Positions 35,462 through 45,341 of a DNA stretch of 64,000 bases are shown here, piece after piece. The number at the start of each line of letters is the position of its first letter. The first letter of the stretch is position 1. Source of the stretch: Zoogloea sp016790385 (GTDB lineage Bacteria > Pseudomonadota > Gammaproteobacteria > Burkholderiales > Rhodocyclaceae). The translations under genes were made by a program, and so were the position numbers. Where the stretch lies: NCBI RefSeq assembly GCF_041916735.1, contig NZ_JAYRYY010000012.1. One strand, written 5' to 3'. Below the pieces are notes generated by a model. The model had not been told where the DNA came from and did not search any database. It worked only from the letters and a program-made list of their open reading frames with translations.

Positions 35462-37048
35462 TTATCGAGGGACGCTGGTCGGCGGCAGGGTGATCCATTT
35501 GGCGGCAAAGGCCGTGGAGCACTGACGTAGCTGGTCGGCCCCGAGGTTGCGGGTTTCGCTGAAGCGGCAAAGGGGCCGGGTATCCCCGCCGAGGAATTCC
35601 TCGGTGGCGAGGCGCAGGCCGCGGGCGTCGGGGAAGCTGACCGAAAGGGGGCCCGACGGCACAAACCCGGCCCGCTGAGTGGAGCGCGCGCTGTCGGTGA
35701 GCAGGAACAGGAGTTTGCTCCCGGCCAGGGATGCGCCGTCGGCGAGCGCGGGGAGGTTGACGGTGGTGCCGGGCTCAAGCCGACGGTCGGTGCTGTGCTG
35801 GTTGGGATGGAGCAGGGTGAATCCGTTCTCACCGGCTTGCAGAATATATAGATGGCCGGGGCGATCACTGACCAACCGGACCGCGGCGGCACCGTCGGCG
35901 CTTCGCATGGGGACGATGTCGAGCTTGCGGCGCTGATCGCGCTGGGCGTGGATGGCCTCAAGCAGACGCCGGGGCGCGTCCTTTCCGGAGGGGGTGGATG
36001 TCCACGAAAGCGGGGCCGGGATCAGGGCCGTATTGCCGGCCACGGCCATGCGCTGCCTCCCGGGCATACGATCCAGGCGCGTCTGTGCGCAGGCTCGCAG
36101 GGCGTCGCCGTCGGCCAGGCCCAGGTCGCCGGGCGCGGGAGCTTGGCCCTCAAAACAGGCCCGCAGCGCCTGGGTGGCGAGCCCCCCGTGTTCGTCTTCG
36201 AAGGCCGCGCGTTGATGACCGGCCAGCAGGATCTGGACGTTGGACGGCAGGCCGCTCCGGTCGAAGGTCTCGGCGGAGCACACTGCATCCGGAGTGGTCT
36301 GGCGCGTGAAGCGGTTGCGCTGCCCGGGTTCCGCAGCCCGCTCTTCCCCGCGGCCTGCGTCAATGACCACGAAGACCTTGTCGGTGCGGGCGGCCAGATG
36401 CAGAAGGTGGCGGTGCAGCTCGGAGGCGGTGAAAAGCTGCCTGTCGGTGGTGAGGAGCGCGTCACCGCACGCCCGGCCGCCCCGTGGCTGGGCTCCGTCG
36501 GCCGAAATGTGGATGAGGACGTGGTCGTTCTCGCCCACCCGTCCATCAAGATCGGCCAGAGCCTGGCGCAGTCCATCGAGGGTGAGGGCTTCGCCGGCAA
36601 GATAGCGGGTGTTGGCGTCGGGAACGCCCATCAGGGTGGCGATACGGCCGGCGCTGGCAGCGTCGGCCAGGTTCTGCCCGACGGGGGATGGAGGCGTGAG
36701 AGAAAGGATGAGCGCATGGTTGCCGGCCCGGCCGACGCTGCGGGGCAGGGCGGTGCCTTCGCGCGGGGAAGAGGCAGGGGGGGGCGGCGTGCTCTGGTCG
36801 GGCTGCATGTCCAGGTCGGTGCTGTCGCGGCGTATCCAGCCGCTGCGGTTGCCGGCGATCTCCACTCTCACCCATTCGCCGCGGACTTCAAGCACCTGGA
36901 CGGTACTGCGGCGGTGAACGTCCGCCAGCCGGACGGCGAAGGACGAGGGGTTCTCGCGGAGCGTGTCGGGCCGTGTGACCAGTGCCGTCCCGGCGCCGGC
37001 GAGGGTGGGCAGGATGGCAAGCAGGGCGGCGAGGGTGGCGCGGAGCAT
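35462..37048 (-). CDS. SH3b / caspase-like (degenerate) / DUF4384 protein, exported
   Basis: 528 residues: a signal peptide (LAALLAILPTLAGAG), an SH3b domain (about 23-75), a proline-rich linker, a caspase-like p20 fold (about 110-300) and a DUF4384 domain (about 380-480, PGHLYILQAGENGF). In the caspase-like part the His motif SGHG reads SADG (Asp184) and the Cys motif DACHSG reads DAGRGE (Gly232), so the catalytic dyad is missing. Likely a periplasmic binding or scaffold protein. Start at 37048 gives a clean signal peptide. Confidence 0.8.
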   Translation of the reverse strand: MLRATLAALLAILPTLAGAGTALVTRPDTLRENPSSFAVRLADVHRRSTVQVLEVRGEWVRVEIAGNRSGWIRRDSTDLDMQPDQSTPPPPASSPREGTALPRSVGRAGNHALILSLTPPSPVGQNLADAASAGRIATLMGVPDANTRYLAGEALTLDGLRQALADLDGRVGENDHVLIHISADGAQPRGGRACGDALLTTDRQLFTASELHRHLLHLAARTDKVFVVIDAGRGEERAAEPGQRNRFTRQTTPDAVCSAETFDRSGLPSNVQILLAGHQRAAFEDEHGGLATQALRACFEGQAPAPGDLGLADGDALRACAQTRLDRMPGRQRMAVAGNTALIPAPLSWTSTPSGKDAPRRLLEAIHAQRDQRRKLDIVPMRSADGAAAVRLVSDRPGHLYILQAGENGFTLLHPNQHSTDRRLEPGTTVNLPALADGASLAGSKLLFLLTDSARSTQRAGFVPSGPLSVSFPDARGLRLATEEFLGGDTRPLCRFSETRNLGADQLRQCSTAFAAKWITLPPTSVPR

Positions 37049-37210
37049 GGGCGAGTTCCTGATGGGGCGGGTCGGTTGCCAAGGGCGCGGCCCCGAGGCC
37101 GTGCGGCAGGGGATTGTACTGCCCGGCGCAGGCCGGGATACCCAAGCACCGGCCAACTCCGGCACAATGCGCCCTCGCGTCGTTTTCCGGCGTTTCCGGT
37201 CTTTCTGCTG

Positions 37211-38464
37211 ATGTCCTATGAATTTCTCGTCGGTCTGCGCTATACCCGCTCCAAGCGGCAGGCGCAGGGCCGCAACCGCTTCATCTCCTTCATATCGCTG
37301 GTGTCCATGCTGGGAATCGCCCTCGGGGTGGCGGCGCTCATCGTGGTGCTGTCGGTGATGAACGGCTTTCAGAAGGAGCTACGCACCCGCATTCTGGGGG
37401 TTGCTTCCCATGTGCAGGTGAGTGGTTTCGATGGCGAGCTGGGCAATTGGCAGCGTGTCGCCGATGAGGCTGCGAAGCACCCGCAGGTGCGTTTTGCCGC
37501 CCCCTTCGTGCAGGCCCAGGGGATGTTGTCTTTCGATCAGACGGTGCGTGGCACCCTTATCCGCGGCATCCTGCCCGATGCGGAGGACAAGGTGGCGGAC
37601 TTTGCCCAGCACATGCGCTTCGGTCGGCTCGACGACCTGCGCCCTGGTGAGTTCGGCATTGTTCTGGGGGCCGATCTGGCAAGGGCGCTACGGGTATCCA
37701 TGAATGACAAGGTCACCCTCATCGCGCCCCAGGGCCTCGTCACGCCCGCCGCAATCCTGCCCCGCCTCAAGCAGTTCCGGGTGGTGGGCATCTTTGAAGT
37801 GGGGATGTACGAATACGATTCCAGTCTGGCCCTGGTCCATCTCAACGACGCCCAGGCGCTGTATCGCATGGAGGACCGGGTTTCCGGCGTGCGCCTGAAG
37901 ATCGATGACCTCTTCAAGGCCCCCCGGGTGGCCCGGGAGCTGAGCGCCTACGTGGATGCCGATACCGTGGTGTCGGACTGGACGCGCAGCCACGCCAATT
38001 TCTTCCGTGCCGTGCAGATCGAGAAGAACGTGATGTTCATCATCCTGCTGCTGATCGTGGCCGTGGCGGCCTTCAACATCGTGTCCACCCTGGTGATGGC
38101 GGTGCAGGACAAGCAGGCCGACATTGCCATCCTGCGCACCCTGGGCGCCAGCCCCGGCTCGATCATGGGGATCTTCGTGATTCAGGGGGCGCTGATCGGC
38201 TTCATCGGCCTGGCCTTGGGGGTGCTGGGAGGTGTCAGTCTGGCCCTCAACATCGATGTGGTGGTGCCGGCCATCGAGCGCGCTTTCGGCATCCAGTTTC
38301 TTGCGAAGGATGTCTATTACATCTCCGATCTGCCCTCCGAATTGCAGTGGACGGACGTGATCACGATCACGACCGTGTCCTTTGTGCTGACCCTGGTGGC
38401 GACCCTGTATCCGAGCTGGCGGGCGTCCCGCCTCAATCCGGCGGAGGCCCTGCGTTATGAGTGA
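37211..38464 (+). CDS. lolC: Lipoprotein-releasing ABC transporter, permease LolC/LolE
   Basis: 417 residues: four helices around a large periplasmic loop; MSYEFLVGLRYTRSKR with FISLVSMLGIALGVAALIVV at the start and MacB-like FtsX domain at the C-terminus. Betaproteobacteria often have one LolC/E-type protein acting as a homodimer with LolD. It extracts lipoproteins from the inner membrane for LolA. lolD starts 8 bp before its stop. Confidence 0.95.
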   Translation: MSYEFLVGLRYTRSKRQAQGRNRFISFISLVSMLGIALGVAALIVVLSVMNGFQKELRTRILGVASHVQVSGFDGELGNWQRVADEAAKHPQVRFAAPFVQAQGMLSFDQTVRGTLIRGILPDAEDKVADFAQHMRFGRLDDLRPGEFGIVLGADLARALRVSMNDKVTLIAPQGLVTPAAILPRLKQFRVVGIFEVGMYEYDSSLALVHLNDAQALYRMEDRVSGVRLKIDDLFKAPRVARELSAYVDADTVVSDWTRSHANFFRAVQIEKNVMFIILLLIVAVAAFNIVSTLVMAVQDKQADIAILRTLGASPGSIMGIFVIQGALIGFIGLALGVLGGVSLALNIDVVVPAIERAFGIQFLAKDVYYISDLPSELQWTDVITITTVSFVLTLVATLYPSWRASRLNPAEALRYE

Positions 38465-39152
38465 TGCAAGCGCGCAACAGCCTGTTATCGCTTGCCGCGA
38501 TCTGTCCAAGTCCTTTCGCGAAGGCGACGATGCGGTGGAGGTGCTGAGCAAGGTTTCCCTCGAGGTCGTCCGCGGCGAGCGTCTGGCTGTGGTGGGTTCG
38601 TCCGGCTCCGGCAAGAGCACGCTCCTGCACCTTCTCGGCGGGCTCGATGTGCCGTCGGCGGGGGGCGTTTGGCTCCTCGGACGGGATTTCTCAACCATCT
38701 CCGACGCCGAGCGCGGGCGCCTGCGCAATGAGTCCTTGGGCTTTGTCTATCAGTTCCACCATTTACTGGCTGAATTCTCCGCGCTCGAGAACGTGGCCAT
38801 GCCGCTCTTCGTTCGGCGCATGAACAAGGACGATGCGCTCGGGCGGGCGGCGGATATCCTCAAATCGGTGGGGCTGGGCCATCGCCTCAGCCATACGCCC
38901 GGCGAGCTTTCGGGCGGCGAGCGCCAGCGTGCTGCCATCGCCCGTGCGTTGGTGACGCGCCCCGCTTGCGTGCTTGCCGACGAGCCCACCGGCAATCTTG
39001 ATCGCCAGACAGCCGAGAGGGTTTTCGCGCTGATGCTGGAGCTGGCCGAGGAGCAAGGCACCAGCTTTGTGATCGTGACCCACGATTCCCAACTGGCGGC
39101 CCGCGCCAGCCGGGTACTCCAATTGCGTGACGGCGTCCTGATCTCGGGTTGA
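38457..39152 (+). CDS. lolD: Lipoprotein-releasing ABC transporter, ATPase LolD
   Basis: 231 residues with Walker A GSSGSGKST, ABC signature LSGGERQR, Walker B VLADEPTGNLD and the H-loop VTHD. Close to E. coli LolD in size. It powers the LolC/E partner encoded by the overlapping upstream gene. Confidence 0.96.
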   Translation: MSDASAQQPVIACRDLSKSFREGDDAVEVLSKVSLEVVRGERLAVVGSSGSGKSTLLHLLGGLDVPSAGGVWLLGRDFSTISDAERGRLRNESLGFVYQFHHLLAEFSALENVAMPLFVRRMNKDDALGRAADILKSVGLGHRLSHTPGELSGGERQRAAIARALVTRPACVLADEPTGNLDRQTAERVFALMLELAEEQGTSFVIVTHDSQLAARASRVLQLRDGVLISG

Positions 39153-39222
39153 TCCCTGGTCTGGTTTAGCCCGGCCTATCTCTGCGTCATCGAGGTAAGT
39201 GCGGCGGCCATCACGCCGCCCT

Positions 39223-39250
39223 TAAAGTTTATCGGTGTCTGTGCCGATAG
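39223..39250 (+). promoter_or_regulatory. Sigma-28 (FliA)-type promoter of the chemoreceptor gene
   Basis: TAAAGTTT, a 12-bp spacer and GCCGATAG. This equals the flagellar sigma-28 consensus TAAAGTTT-N11-GCCGATAA with one substitution and one extra spacer base. It lies 52 bp before the MCP ATG, as expected for a class III motility/chemotaxis gene. Confidence 0.75.
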
Positions 39251-39302
39251 GGAGTCGAACGAAGCACGCCCACACTCGACCAAGCCCCTGTCGGAGACCC
39301 GG

Positions 39303-41324
39303 ATGAAAACGCTGTTCCTCCCCGCTATTGGCATGCTGAATCGCATGCGTTACCCCGTAAAGTTTGCCGTGCTGGGTGTCATTGCCCTGATAGTCGTGGG
39401 GTTCTTGCTCAGTCAGCTGACCTTGGCGCTGAAATCGAACATGGACTTCACGTCGAAGGCGCGCGAAGCCATGCAGCGCGTGCCCCAGTTACTTAAAGTG
39501 GTTGAGCTCGCCCAGCAGCACCGCGGCTTGTCCTCTGGCGTGCTCAACGGCAACGACGAACTACGGCCCCGCCTGAAAAAGAATACAGAGGATCTGGAGC
39601 AGGCCATGAAGCTGGCCAGCGCCGGCATCTCAGCGGATTTTGCGCCCACTGCCGCTCGCCGCTGGGCCGATGTGCAGAGCAAATGGGAGGCGCTGCGCAA
39701 TGGGGGCATGCAGATGGCGCCCAGGGACAATCTCTTGGCCCACTCCGCGATGATCCGCGTCGCGATTCTCGCCCTTCATGATCTGGGCGACGATGGCAAC
39801 CTGACCTTGGACCCGTCTGCCGATTCCTACTATCTCATCGACAACGCTCTGCGCCGCGTACCCGACGTGTCGGAACGGCTGGGGCGATTGCGGGCCATGG
39901 GAACAGGCGTCCTGGCCGCCAAGGCCATTGACGAACAGCGGCGCTACGACATCAGCAGCCAGCTGGGTGAGCTCAACATGTCGGTGCTCGATCTCAACGA
40001 AAACTTTGAACGGGCGGCTATCGCCAATCCGAAAGTGCGCTCTGTCCTTGATACCCTGGTCAAGGACTTCAATACTTCGTCGGCAGCCATCGTCGATACG
40101 TTGCAGAACCATGTGTTGAAGAACGATCTGGCGATGCCCTCGGCGGAGTTCTTCGAAATGGCCACCAAGACCATCGGGTTGGTGTATGCCAAGACTTATG
40201 AAAACTTGATTCCGGAGGCCAATGCCCTGCTCGACGCACGTTATGCCGAGATCAAGCGGGAGTTCGTAATGGCCGCGAGCCTCGCCCTGGTGTCCGTTCT
40301 GGCCCTGCTTTACCTGTCGGTGGGTTTCTGCATCGCGGTGATGCAGTCGGTGGAGGAGCTCAGTGCCGGCGCCCGGGATCTCGCGGCCGGCAACTTGCGC
40401 AGCCGCATCAACTTGTCGACCCAGGATGAGCTGAAGCATGTGGCTGAACAGTTCAACATGATGGCCCAGTCATTCACCGATGTGATCGCCAAGGTGCAAT
40501 CGGGTGCCGACGGTGTTGCGGGATCGGCTGTTTCACTGGCCAGTTCCGCGTCGATGGTCTCGAGCGGATCCGATCAGCAAAGCGAAGCGGCGTCGAACAT
40601 GGCCGCTGCGGTCGAGGAGATGACGGTAGGGATTGAGGAGATCGCTTCCAGCGAGTCGTCGGCGGAAGGAATCTCCGCCGAATCCGGCCGGCTATCCACT
40701 GATGGCGGGGCCGTGGTGGCACGCACGGTGGTGGAGATGGAGCGCATTGCGGCATCGGTACGCGAATCCGCAGCGGTAATCCAGGATCTGGGCGATCAAT
40801 CGGCGCGGATCTCGACCATTGTCAATTCCATCAAGGAAATTGCCGATCAGACCAATCTGCTGGCACTCAACGCGGCCATTGAGGCGGCCCGGGCAGGCGA
40901 GACCGGGCGTGGCTTTGCCGTGGTCGCCGACGAAGTGCGCAAGCTGGCCGAGCGTACCGCCAAGGCCACCGACGAAATAACCGGCATGGTTGCGGCGATC
41001 CAGAAGGGTACCAGCCGCGCCGTCGAGACCATGCAGGATGGGGTAACCCGCGTTCAGGGCGGGGTGGTCCTGGCGGGTGAGGCAGGCCATTCCATGGATC
41101 AGATCCGCGAGGGCGCCAGTCAGGTGGTGCGAGCCGTAACCGACATCTCGTCGGCACTGCGCGAACAAGGTGCCGCCAGCACCGACATTGCTCGCAACGT
41201 GGAGCGTATTGCCCAGATGGCCGAGCAGAATTCCCATGCCGTGCGCGAAACCGCCGGCACGGCCCGCGACCTGGAGGAGCTGGCCCAGCGTCTGCGTGCC
41301 GAGGTTGCACACTTCCGCATCTGA
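39303..41324 (+). CDS. Methyl-accepting chemotaxis protein
   Basis: 673 residues: TM1 (about 19-42), a long helical periplasmic region (nitrate/nitrite-sensing-like layout, not certain), TM2 (about 322-345), HAMP (about 345-398), then the cytoplasmic signalling domain whose hairpin tip contains IADQTNLLALNAAIEAARAGE and GFAVVADEVRKLAERT. It senses a periplasmic ligand and controls CheA. The sigma-28-type promoter upstream ties it to the flagellar regulon. No pentapeptide CheR tether is seen at the end. Confidence 0.93.
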   Translation: MKTLFLPAIGMLNRMRYPVKFAVLGVIALIVVGFLLSQLTLALKSNMDFTSKAREAMQRVPQLLKVVELAQQHRGLSSGVLNGNDELRPRLKKNTEDLEQAMKLASAGISADFAPTAARRWADVQSKWEALRNGGMQMAPRDNLLAHSAMIRVAILALHDLGDDGNLTLDPSADSYYLIDNALRRVPDVSERLGRLRAMGTGVLAAKAIDEQRRYDISSQLGELNMSVLDLNENFERAAIANPKVRSVLDTLVKDFNTSSAAIVDTLQNHVLKNDLAMPSAEFFEMATKTIGLVYAKTYENLIPEANALLDARYAEIKREFVMAASLALVSVLALLYLSVGFCIAVMQSVEELSAGARDLAAGNLRSRINLSTQDELKHVAEQFNMMAQSFTDVIAKVQSGADGVAGSAVSLASSASMVSSGSDQQSEAASNMAAAVEEMTVGIEEIASSESSAEGISAESGRLSTDGGAVVARTVVEMERIAASVRESAAVIQDLGDQSARISTIVNSIKEIADQTNLLALNAAIEAARAGETGRGFAVVADEVRKLAERTAKATDEITGMVAAIQKGTSRAVETMQDGVTRVQGGVVLAGEAGHSMDQIREGASQVVRAVTDISSALREQGAASTDIARNVERIAQMAEQNSHAVRETAGTARDLEELAQRLRAEVAHFRI

Positions 41325-41348
41325 TCGCGATCTTCCGCTCCACCGATT

Positions 41349-41374
41349 CCGGACGCCAAGGCGTCCGGTTTTAT
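41349..41374 (+). terminator. Terminator after the chemoreceptor gene
   Basis: Stem CCGGACGCC/GGCGTCCGG with a 2-nt AA loop followed by TTTTATTT. It lies 25 bp after the MCP stop and 17 bp before the end of the converging DUF2062 gene. Confidence 0.9.
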
Positions 41375-41390
41375 TTGTGGCACCACATTC

Positions 41391-41924
41391 TCAGCGCTGC
41401 CGCCGCCTGCGCCACTGGTAGATCAAATGGGCCCGCCAGGCGATCCGGGTCAGCAGATAGCCGCCAATCGCCAGGCTTGAAGCCAGCACCACCAGGCCCA
41501 GTGCGAGGGGGCGCCCGAGCGTGACCATCCAGTCCGCAAGGGCGGTCAGGCCACCCAGCACATCTCCCCCTGGCCACTCCGGTGGTGGCGTGAAACCGGC
41601 TTCTCCCCGCCCCATCAGTGCTTCTCCGATGGAGAACGCCAGGATGTACAGGGGCACGATGGTGAAGGGGTTGGTGTAGAGGGTGGTGAACAGGGCCAGG
41701 GGCAGATTGACCCGGAGCAGCATGCAGCCCAGCGCGGCACCCAGCATCTGGAACGGCCCGGGAATCAGACCGCAGAACAGGCCGATGGCAATGGCCCCGG
41801 CCGCGGAATGCCGGTTGAGGTGCCACAGGCGGGGGTGGAGCAGGGTCGACCCAAACGGGGCGAGCCAACGGTTGGAGGCGAGCGACGCGGGGTCGGGCAG
41901 GTAGCGTTTCAGCAGTCGGCGCAT
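41391..41924 (-). CDS. DUF2062 membrane protein
   Basis: 177 residues with three to four hydrophobic helices; SAAGAIAIGLFCGLIPGPFQM and LYTNPFTIVPLYI are the DUF2062 hallmarks. The family is conserved but uncharacterised. Start at 41924 (MRRLLKRYLPDP) matches homologues. Divergent from comEC with 100 bp between. Confidence 0.9.
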   Translation of the reverse strand: MRRLLKRYLPDPASLASNRWLAPFGSTLLHPRLWHLNRHSAAGAIAIGLFCGLIPGPFQMLGAALGCMLLRVNLPLALFTTLYTNPFTIVPLYILAFSIGEALMGRGEAGFTPPPEWPGGDVLGGLTALADWMVTLGRPLALGLVVLASSLAIGGYLLTRIAWRAHLIYQWRRRRQR

Positions 41925-42024
41925 GGGGTGTTGGGGGGAAGGGCGGACGGTCGCCACCCCTGCGCGGATTCTAACCGAGGCCGAAGCCCTTGGTGATTCG
42001 CGCCGCTCGGGCTAGATTCCGCCC

Positions 42025-44376
42025 ATGCGGATTATGTCTTTGGGATTTTCGATTGGCATTCTTGCCTGCCAGTTTTTCGCCGTGCTCCCTTCGGTTGAGG
42101 CGCGGTGGGCGGGGGTTGCCGCTGCGTGTGCCGCTGGCGGGCTGGCATGGGGGGCGAGTCGGTGTGCCGGGCAAGGGGCGGCGTGGGGGTATCGCGTTCT
42201 CATGCTCATGGCGGCTGTCCTTGTCGGTGGATGCTATTCGGCCTGGCGTGCGGACATCCGGCTTGCCGACGCCCTGCCGACCGAATGGGAGGGGCGCGAC
42301 GTGGTGCTGAGCGGCGTGGTGGCGTCCCTGCCCCAGGACTTCGAGCGCGGTGTGCGCTTCAACTTCCGTGTGGAGGAAAGCGCGGCGCCGGTGCCGGCGA
42401 CGATCTCCCTGGCCTGGTACCGCGGCTACCGGGATGAGGAGATGCATGTCTTGCCCGTGATTCACGCGGGCGAGCGCTGGTCGCTCACCGTGCGCCTCAA
42501 GCGCCCCCACCGCAACGTCAATCCCCACGGCTTCGACTACGAAGGCTGGCTGTTGCAGCAGGATATCCGGGCCACCGGATACGTCCGGCCGGCCGAGGGC
42601 AATCGGCGCATCGACGCGCGGGCACCCGGCCTGACATATGCGATTGAGCGTGTCCGCGAAAGGGTGCGGCAGCGTTTTCACGATGCGCTGCCCGATGCGC
42701 CTTATGGGGGCGTGCTGGTGGCGCTGGCCGTGGGTGACCAGCGCTCGATCCCGCCCGACCTGTGGAAGACCTTCGCCCGCACCGGCATATCCCACCTCGT
42801 GGCCATCAGCGGCATGCATGTCACCATGGTGGCGGCGCTGTTCGCCGCTCTCACGGGGTGGGGCTGGCGCCGCACGCCGGCTCTGGCCCTGCGCTGGCCC
42901 GCGCAGCAGGCGGCGGTGGTGGCCGGATTTGCCGCGGCCCTGGCCTACTGCCTGCTCGCTGGCTGGGGCGTGCCTGCCCAGCGCACCCTCTACATGCTCG
43001 GCTGCGTGGCCCTTGCCCTGGTGCTGCGCCTGGAAACGGCACCCAGCCGAGTGCTCGCCTTGGCGCTGATGGTGGTGCTTGTGCTCGACCCCTGGGCGGT
43101 CACGGCGGCGGGCTTCTGGTTGTCTTTTGGTGCCGTGGCCCTGTTGTTCCTGGTCGGCAGCGGGCGGGTCGGCCGCGAGGGCAGGCTGCTCGCCGCGATC
43201 CGCACCCAGTGGGCGGTTACCCTTGGCCTGATTCCCGCCCTGCTGGTGTTGTTCAACCAGTTTTCGCTGGTTTCTCCCCTGGCCAACGCCATCGCCATTC
43301 CCCTGGTGAGTTTCCTCGTCACGCCGCTGGCCCTGCTGTTTGCCGTATTTCCCGCGCAGATGTTTGCCGACCTGGCCCACGCCGCCTTTGCCCTGACCAT
43401 GCTGCCGGTGCAGTGGCTCGGTGATCTGCCATGGGCAGCCTGGCATCAGGCCGCACCTCCCCCCGAGCTGGCGGCGGTGGCGACCCTGGGGTGCCTGTGG
43501 GCGCTGCTGCCTAGGGGCACGCCGGCCCGTTGGGTCGGCCTTGCCACGCTGCTGCCGCTGGTGCTGTGGACGCCGCCGCGGCCGCCCGCCGGAGAGGCCC
43601 GGGTCACCGTGCTGGACGTGGGTCAGGGCCTCGCGGTGCATGTCCAGACGGCGGCCCACGACCTCATCTACGACACCGGTCCGGCCTTTTCGGCGGACGC
43701 CAACAGCGGCGAGCGCATCCTGCTGCCCTATCTGCGGGCGGTCGGTGTGCGCCGTTTGCATGCCCTGGTCGTCACCCACCAGGACAATGACCACGCTGGC
43801 GGTGCAGAAGCCGTGCTGGAGGGCATCGCCGTGGATCGGGTGCGCAGCTCCCTGCCCGAAAACCACCCGGTTCGCCTGATCGCCGGCCCGCGCGATGTGC
43901 CGTGCACGGCGGGGCAGGCCTGGGAATGGGACGGGGTGCGCTTCACCATGCTGCACCCCGAAGCCGGCTCGGCGGCAACCCGGAGCAACGATCTGGCCTG
44001 CGTGCTGCGGGTGGAGGCTGCCGGGCGTCGCCTGCTGCTGACGTCCGATATCGAAGCCGCGTCCGAGGCAAGCCTCCTGCACCGGGCCGCGGACGCCCTG
44101 CCCAGCGATGTGCTGGTGGCGCCCCACCATGGCAGTCGCACGTCCTCCACCCCCGCCTTCATTGCGGCTGCCGCGCCGCGCTGGGTGATCTTTCCGGTGG
44201 GCTACCGTAACCGCTTCCGGCATCCCAACCCCGAGGTGTGGGCACGCTGGAGCGCCACCGGGGCCGGCCTGCTGCGGACCGATGCGGCCGGCGCAGTGCA
44301 CTTCAGCCTGGGGGCAGCCGACCCGCAGCCCGAGGGCGAACGGACCCGTCACCCCCGCTACTGGCACGGGCAGTGA
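42025..44376 (+). CDS. comEC: DNA-uptake channel ComEC/Rec2
   Basis: 783 residues in the order: N-terminal helices, DUF4131-type OB region, the polytopic Competence domain (about 225-500, HLVAISGMHVTM) and a C-terminal metallo-beta-lactamase-like domain with VLDVGQGLAVHV, THQDNDHAGG and APHHGSR. It carries incoming ssDNA across the inner membrane, so natural competence is possible, relevant to the acquired loci here. An ATG at 42034 is an alternative start. Confidence 0.95.
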   Translation: MRIMSLGFSIGILACQFFAVLPSVEARWAGVAAACAAGGLAWGASRCAGQGAAWGYRVLMLMAAVLVGGCYSAWRADIRLADALPTEWEGRDVVLSGVVASLPQDFERGVRFNFRVEESAAPVPATISLAWYRGYRDEEMHVLPVIHAGERWSLTVRLKRPHRNVNPHGFDYEGWLLQQDIRATGYVRPAEGNRRIDARAPGLTYAIERVRERVRQRFHDALPDAPYGGVLVALAVGDQRSIPPDLWKTFARTGISHLVAISGMHVTMVAALFAALTGWGWRRTPALALRWPAQQAAVVAGFAAALAYCLLAGWGVPAQRTLYMLGCVALALVLRLETAPSRVLALALMVVLVLDPWAVTAAGFWLSFGAVALLFLVGSGRVGREGRLLAAIRTQWAVTLGLIPALLVLFNQFSLVSPLANAIAIPLVSFLVTPLALLFAVFPAQMFADLAHAAFALTMLPVQWLGDLPWAAWHQAAPPPELAAVATLGCLWALLPRGTPARWVGLATLLPLVLWTPPRPPAGEARVTVLDVGQGLAVHVQTAAHDLIYDTGPAFSADANSGERILLPYLRAVGVRRLHALVVTHQDNDHAGGAEAVLEGIAVDRVRSSLPENHPVRLIAGPRDVPCTAGQAWEWDGVRFTMLHPEAGSAATRSNDLACVLRVEAAGRRLLLTSDIEAASEASLLHRAADALPSDVLVAPHHGSRTSSTPAFIAAAAPRWVIFPVGYRNRFRHPNPEVWARWSATGAGLLRTDAAGAVHFSLGAADPQPEGERTRHPRYWHGQ

Positions 44377-44432
44377 CGGCGGCCTGGGGTGACGATGCTA
44401 TCCTTGCCCCAAGTCCACCCCGGCCTTCGATC

Positions 44433-45341
44433 ATGAGCCTACTTGACCACCTCCATCACCTCGTTTCGGGCGCGTCGGTGCCACCGGCCGCGCCGCGTCA
44501 GCACTCCGTGCAGTGCATCGGCCCCCATGGCCTTCACCGCATCGCCTACACCGAATGGGGTGACCCGGCCAATCCCCGGGTGCTCATGTGCGTGCACGGC
44601 CTGACCCGCAATGGCCGGGATTTTGACGATCTGGCCCGGGTCATGGCTCAGCACTATCGGGTGATCTGTCCGGATGTGGCGGGGCGCGGGCACAGCGCCT
44701 GGCTGCCCGTGAAGGATGACTACCAGCTACCCACCTACGTGGCCGACATGGTGACCCTGATCGCCCGGCTGGATGTGGAGAGCGTGCATTGGGTCGGCAC
44801 CTCCATGGGTGGGTTGATCGGCATGCTGCTGGCCTGCCTCCCCGATACGCCCATTCGGCGCCTGGTGCTCAACGACGTGGGGCCGCTGGTGACGCTGGAT
44901 TCCATCCAGCGCATCGGCCAGTACGTGGGTCAGGCGCCGGTCTTCCCGAGCGTGGAGGCGGCCGAGGCCTACATCCGTGCGGTCAGCGAGCCCTTCGGGC
45001 AGCTCAGCGATGCCCAGTGGCGGCATCTCACCGTGACATCCATCCGCGAGGTTGAAGGCGGCTGGGCCATGCGCTACGACCCCGGGATTGCCGAGCCCTT
45101 CCGCAAGTCACCCCTGGTGGCGGACGTGGATCTGTGGTCGGTGTATGACGCCATTATCTGCCCGACCCTGGTGGTGCGGGGCGCCGAATCCGACCTGCTG
45201 CTCCGCGAGACGGCTGTGCAGATGGGGGAACGGGGTCCGCGAGCGCGGCTGCTGGAAGTGCCGGCGGTGGGGCATGCGCCCATGTTGATTGACCCCGCAC
45301 AGATTGAGCCGATCCGCGATTTTCTGCTGGAGGCGGATTGA
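44433..45341 (+). CDS. Alpha/beta-fold hydrolase
   Basis: 302 residues: HG oxyanion motif in CVHGLTRNG, nucleophile in GTSMGG, late GAESDLL acid and VGHAP histidine, so the triad is complete. Substrate unknown; similar to haloperoxidase/epoxide hydrolase-like clade members. Its TGA shares bases with the next ATG (TGATG), coupling it to the DUF599 gene. Confidence 0.9.
   Translation: MSLLDHLHHLVSGASVPPAAPRQHSVQCIGPHGLHRIAYTEWGDPANPRVLMCVHGLTRNGRDFDDLARVMAQHYRVICPDVAGRGHSAWLPVKDDYQLPTYVADMVTLIARLDVESVHWVGTSMGGLIGMLLACLPDTPIRRLVLNDVGPLVTLDSIQRIGQYVGQAPVFPSVEAAEAYIRAVSEPFGQLSDAQWRHLTVTSIREVEGGWAMRYDPGIAEPFRKSPLVADVDLWSVYDAIICPTLVVRGAESDLLLRETAVQMGERGPRARLLEVPAVGHAPMLIDPAQIEPIRDFLLEAD

Noticed and set aside
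41971..44367. Long open frame antisense to comEC
   Set aside because: A by-product of high GC on the opposite strand; low-complexity, no domain, while comEC has full motifs.
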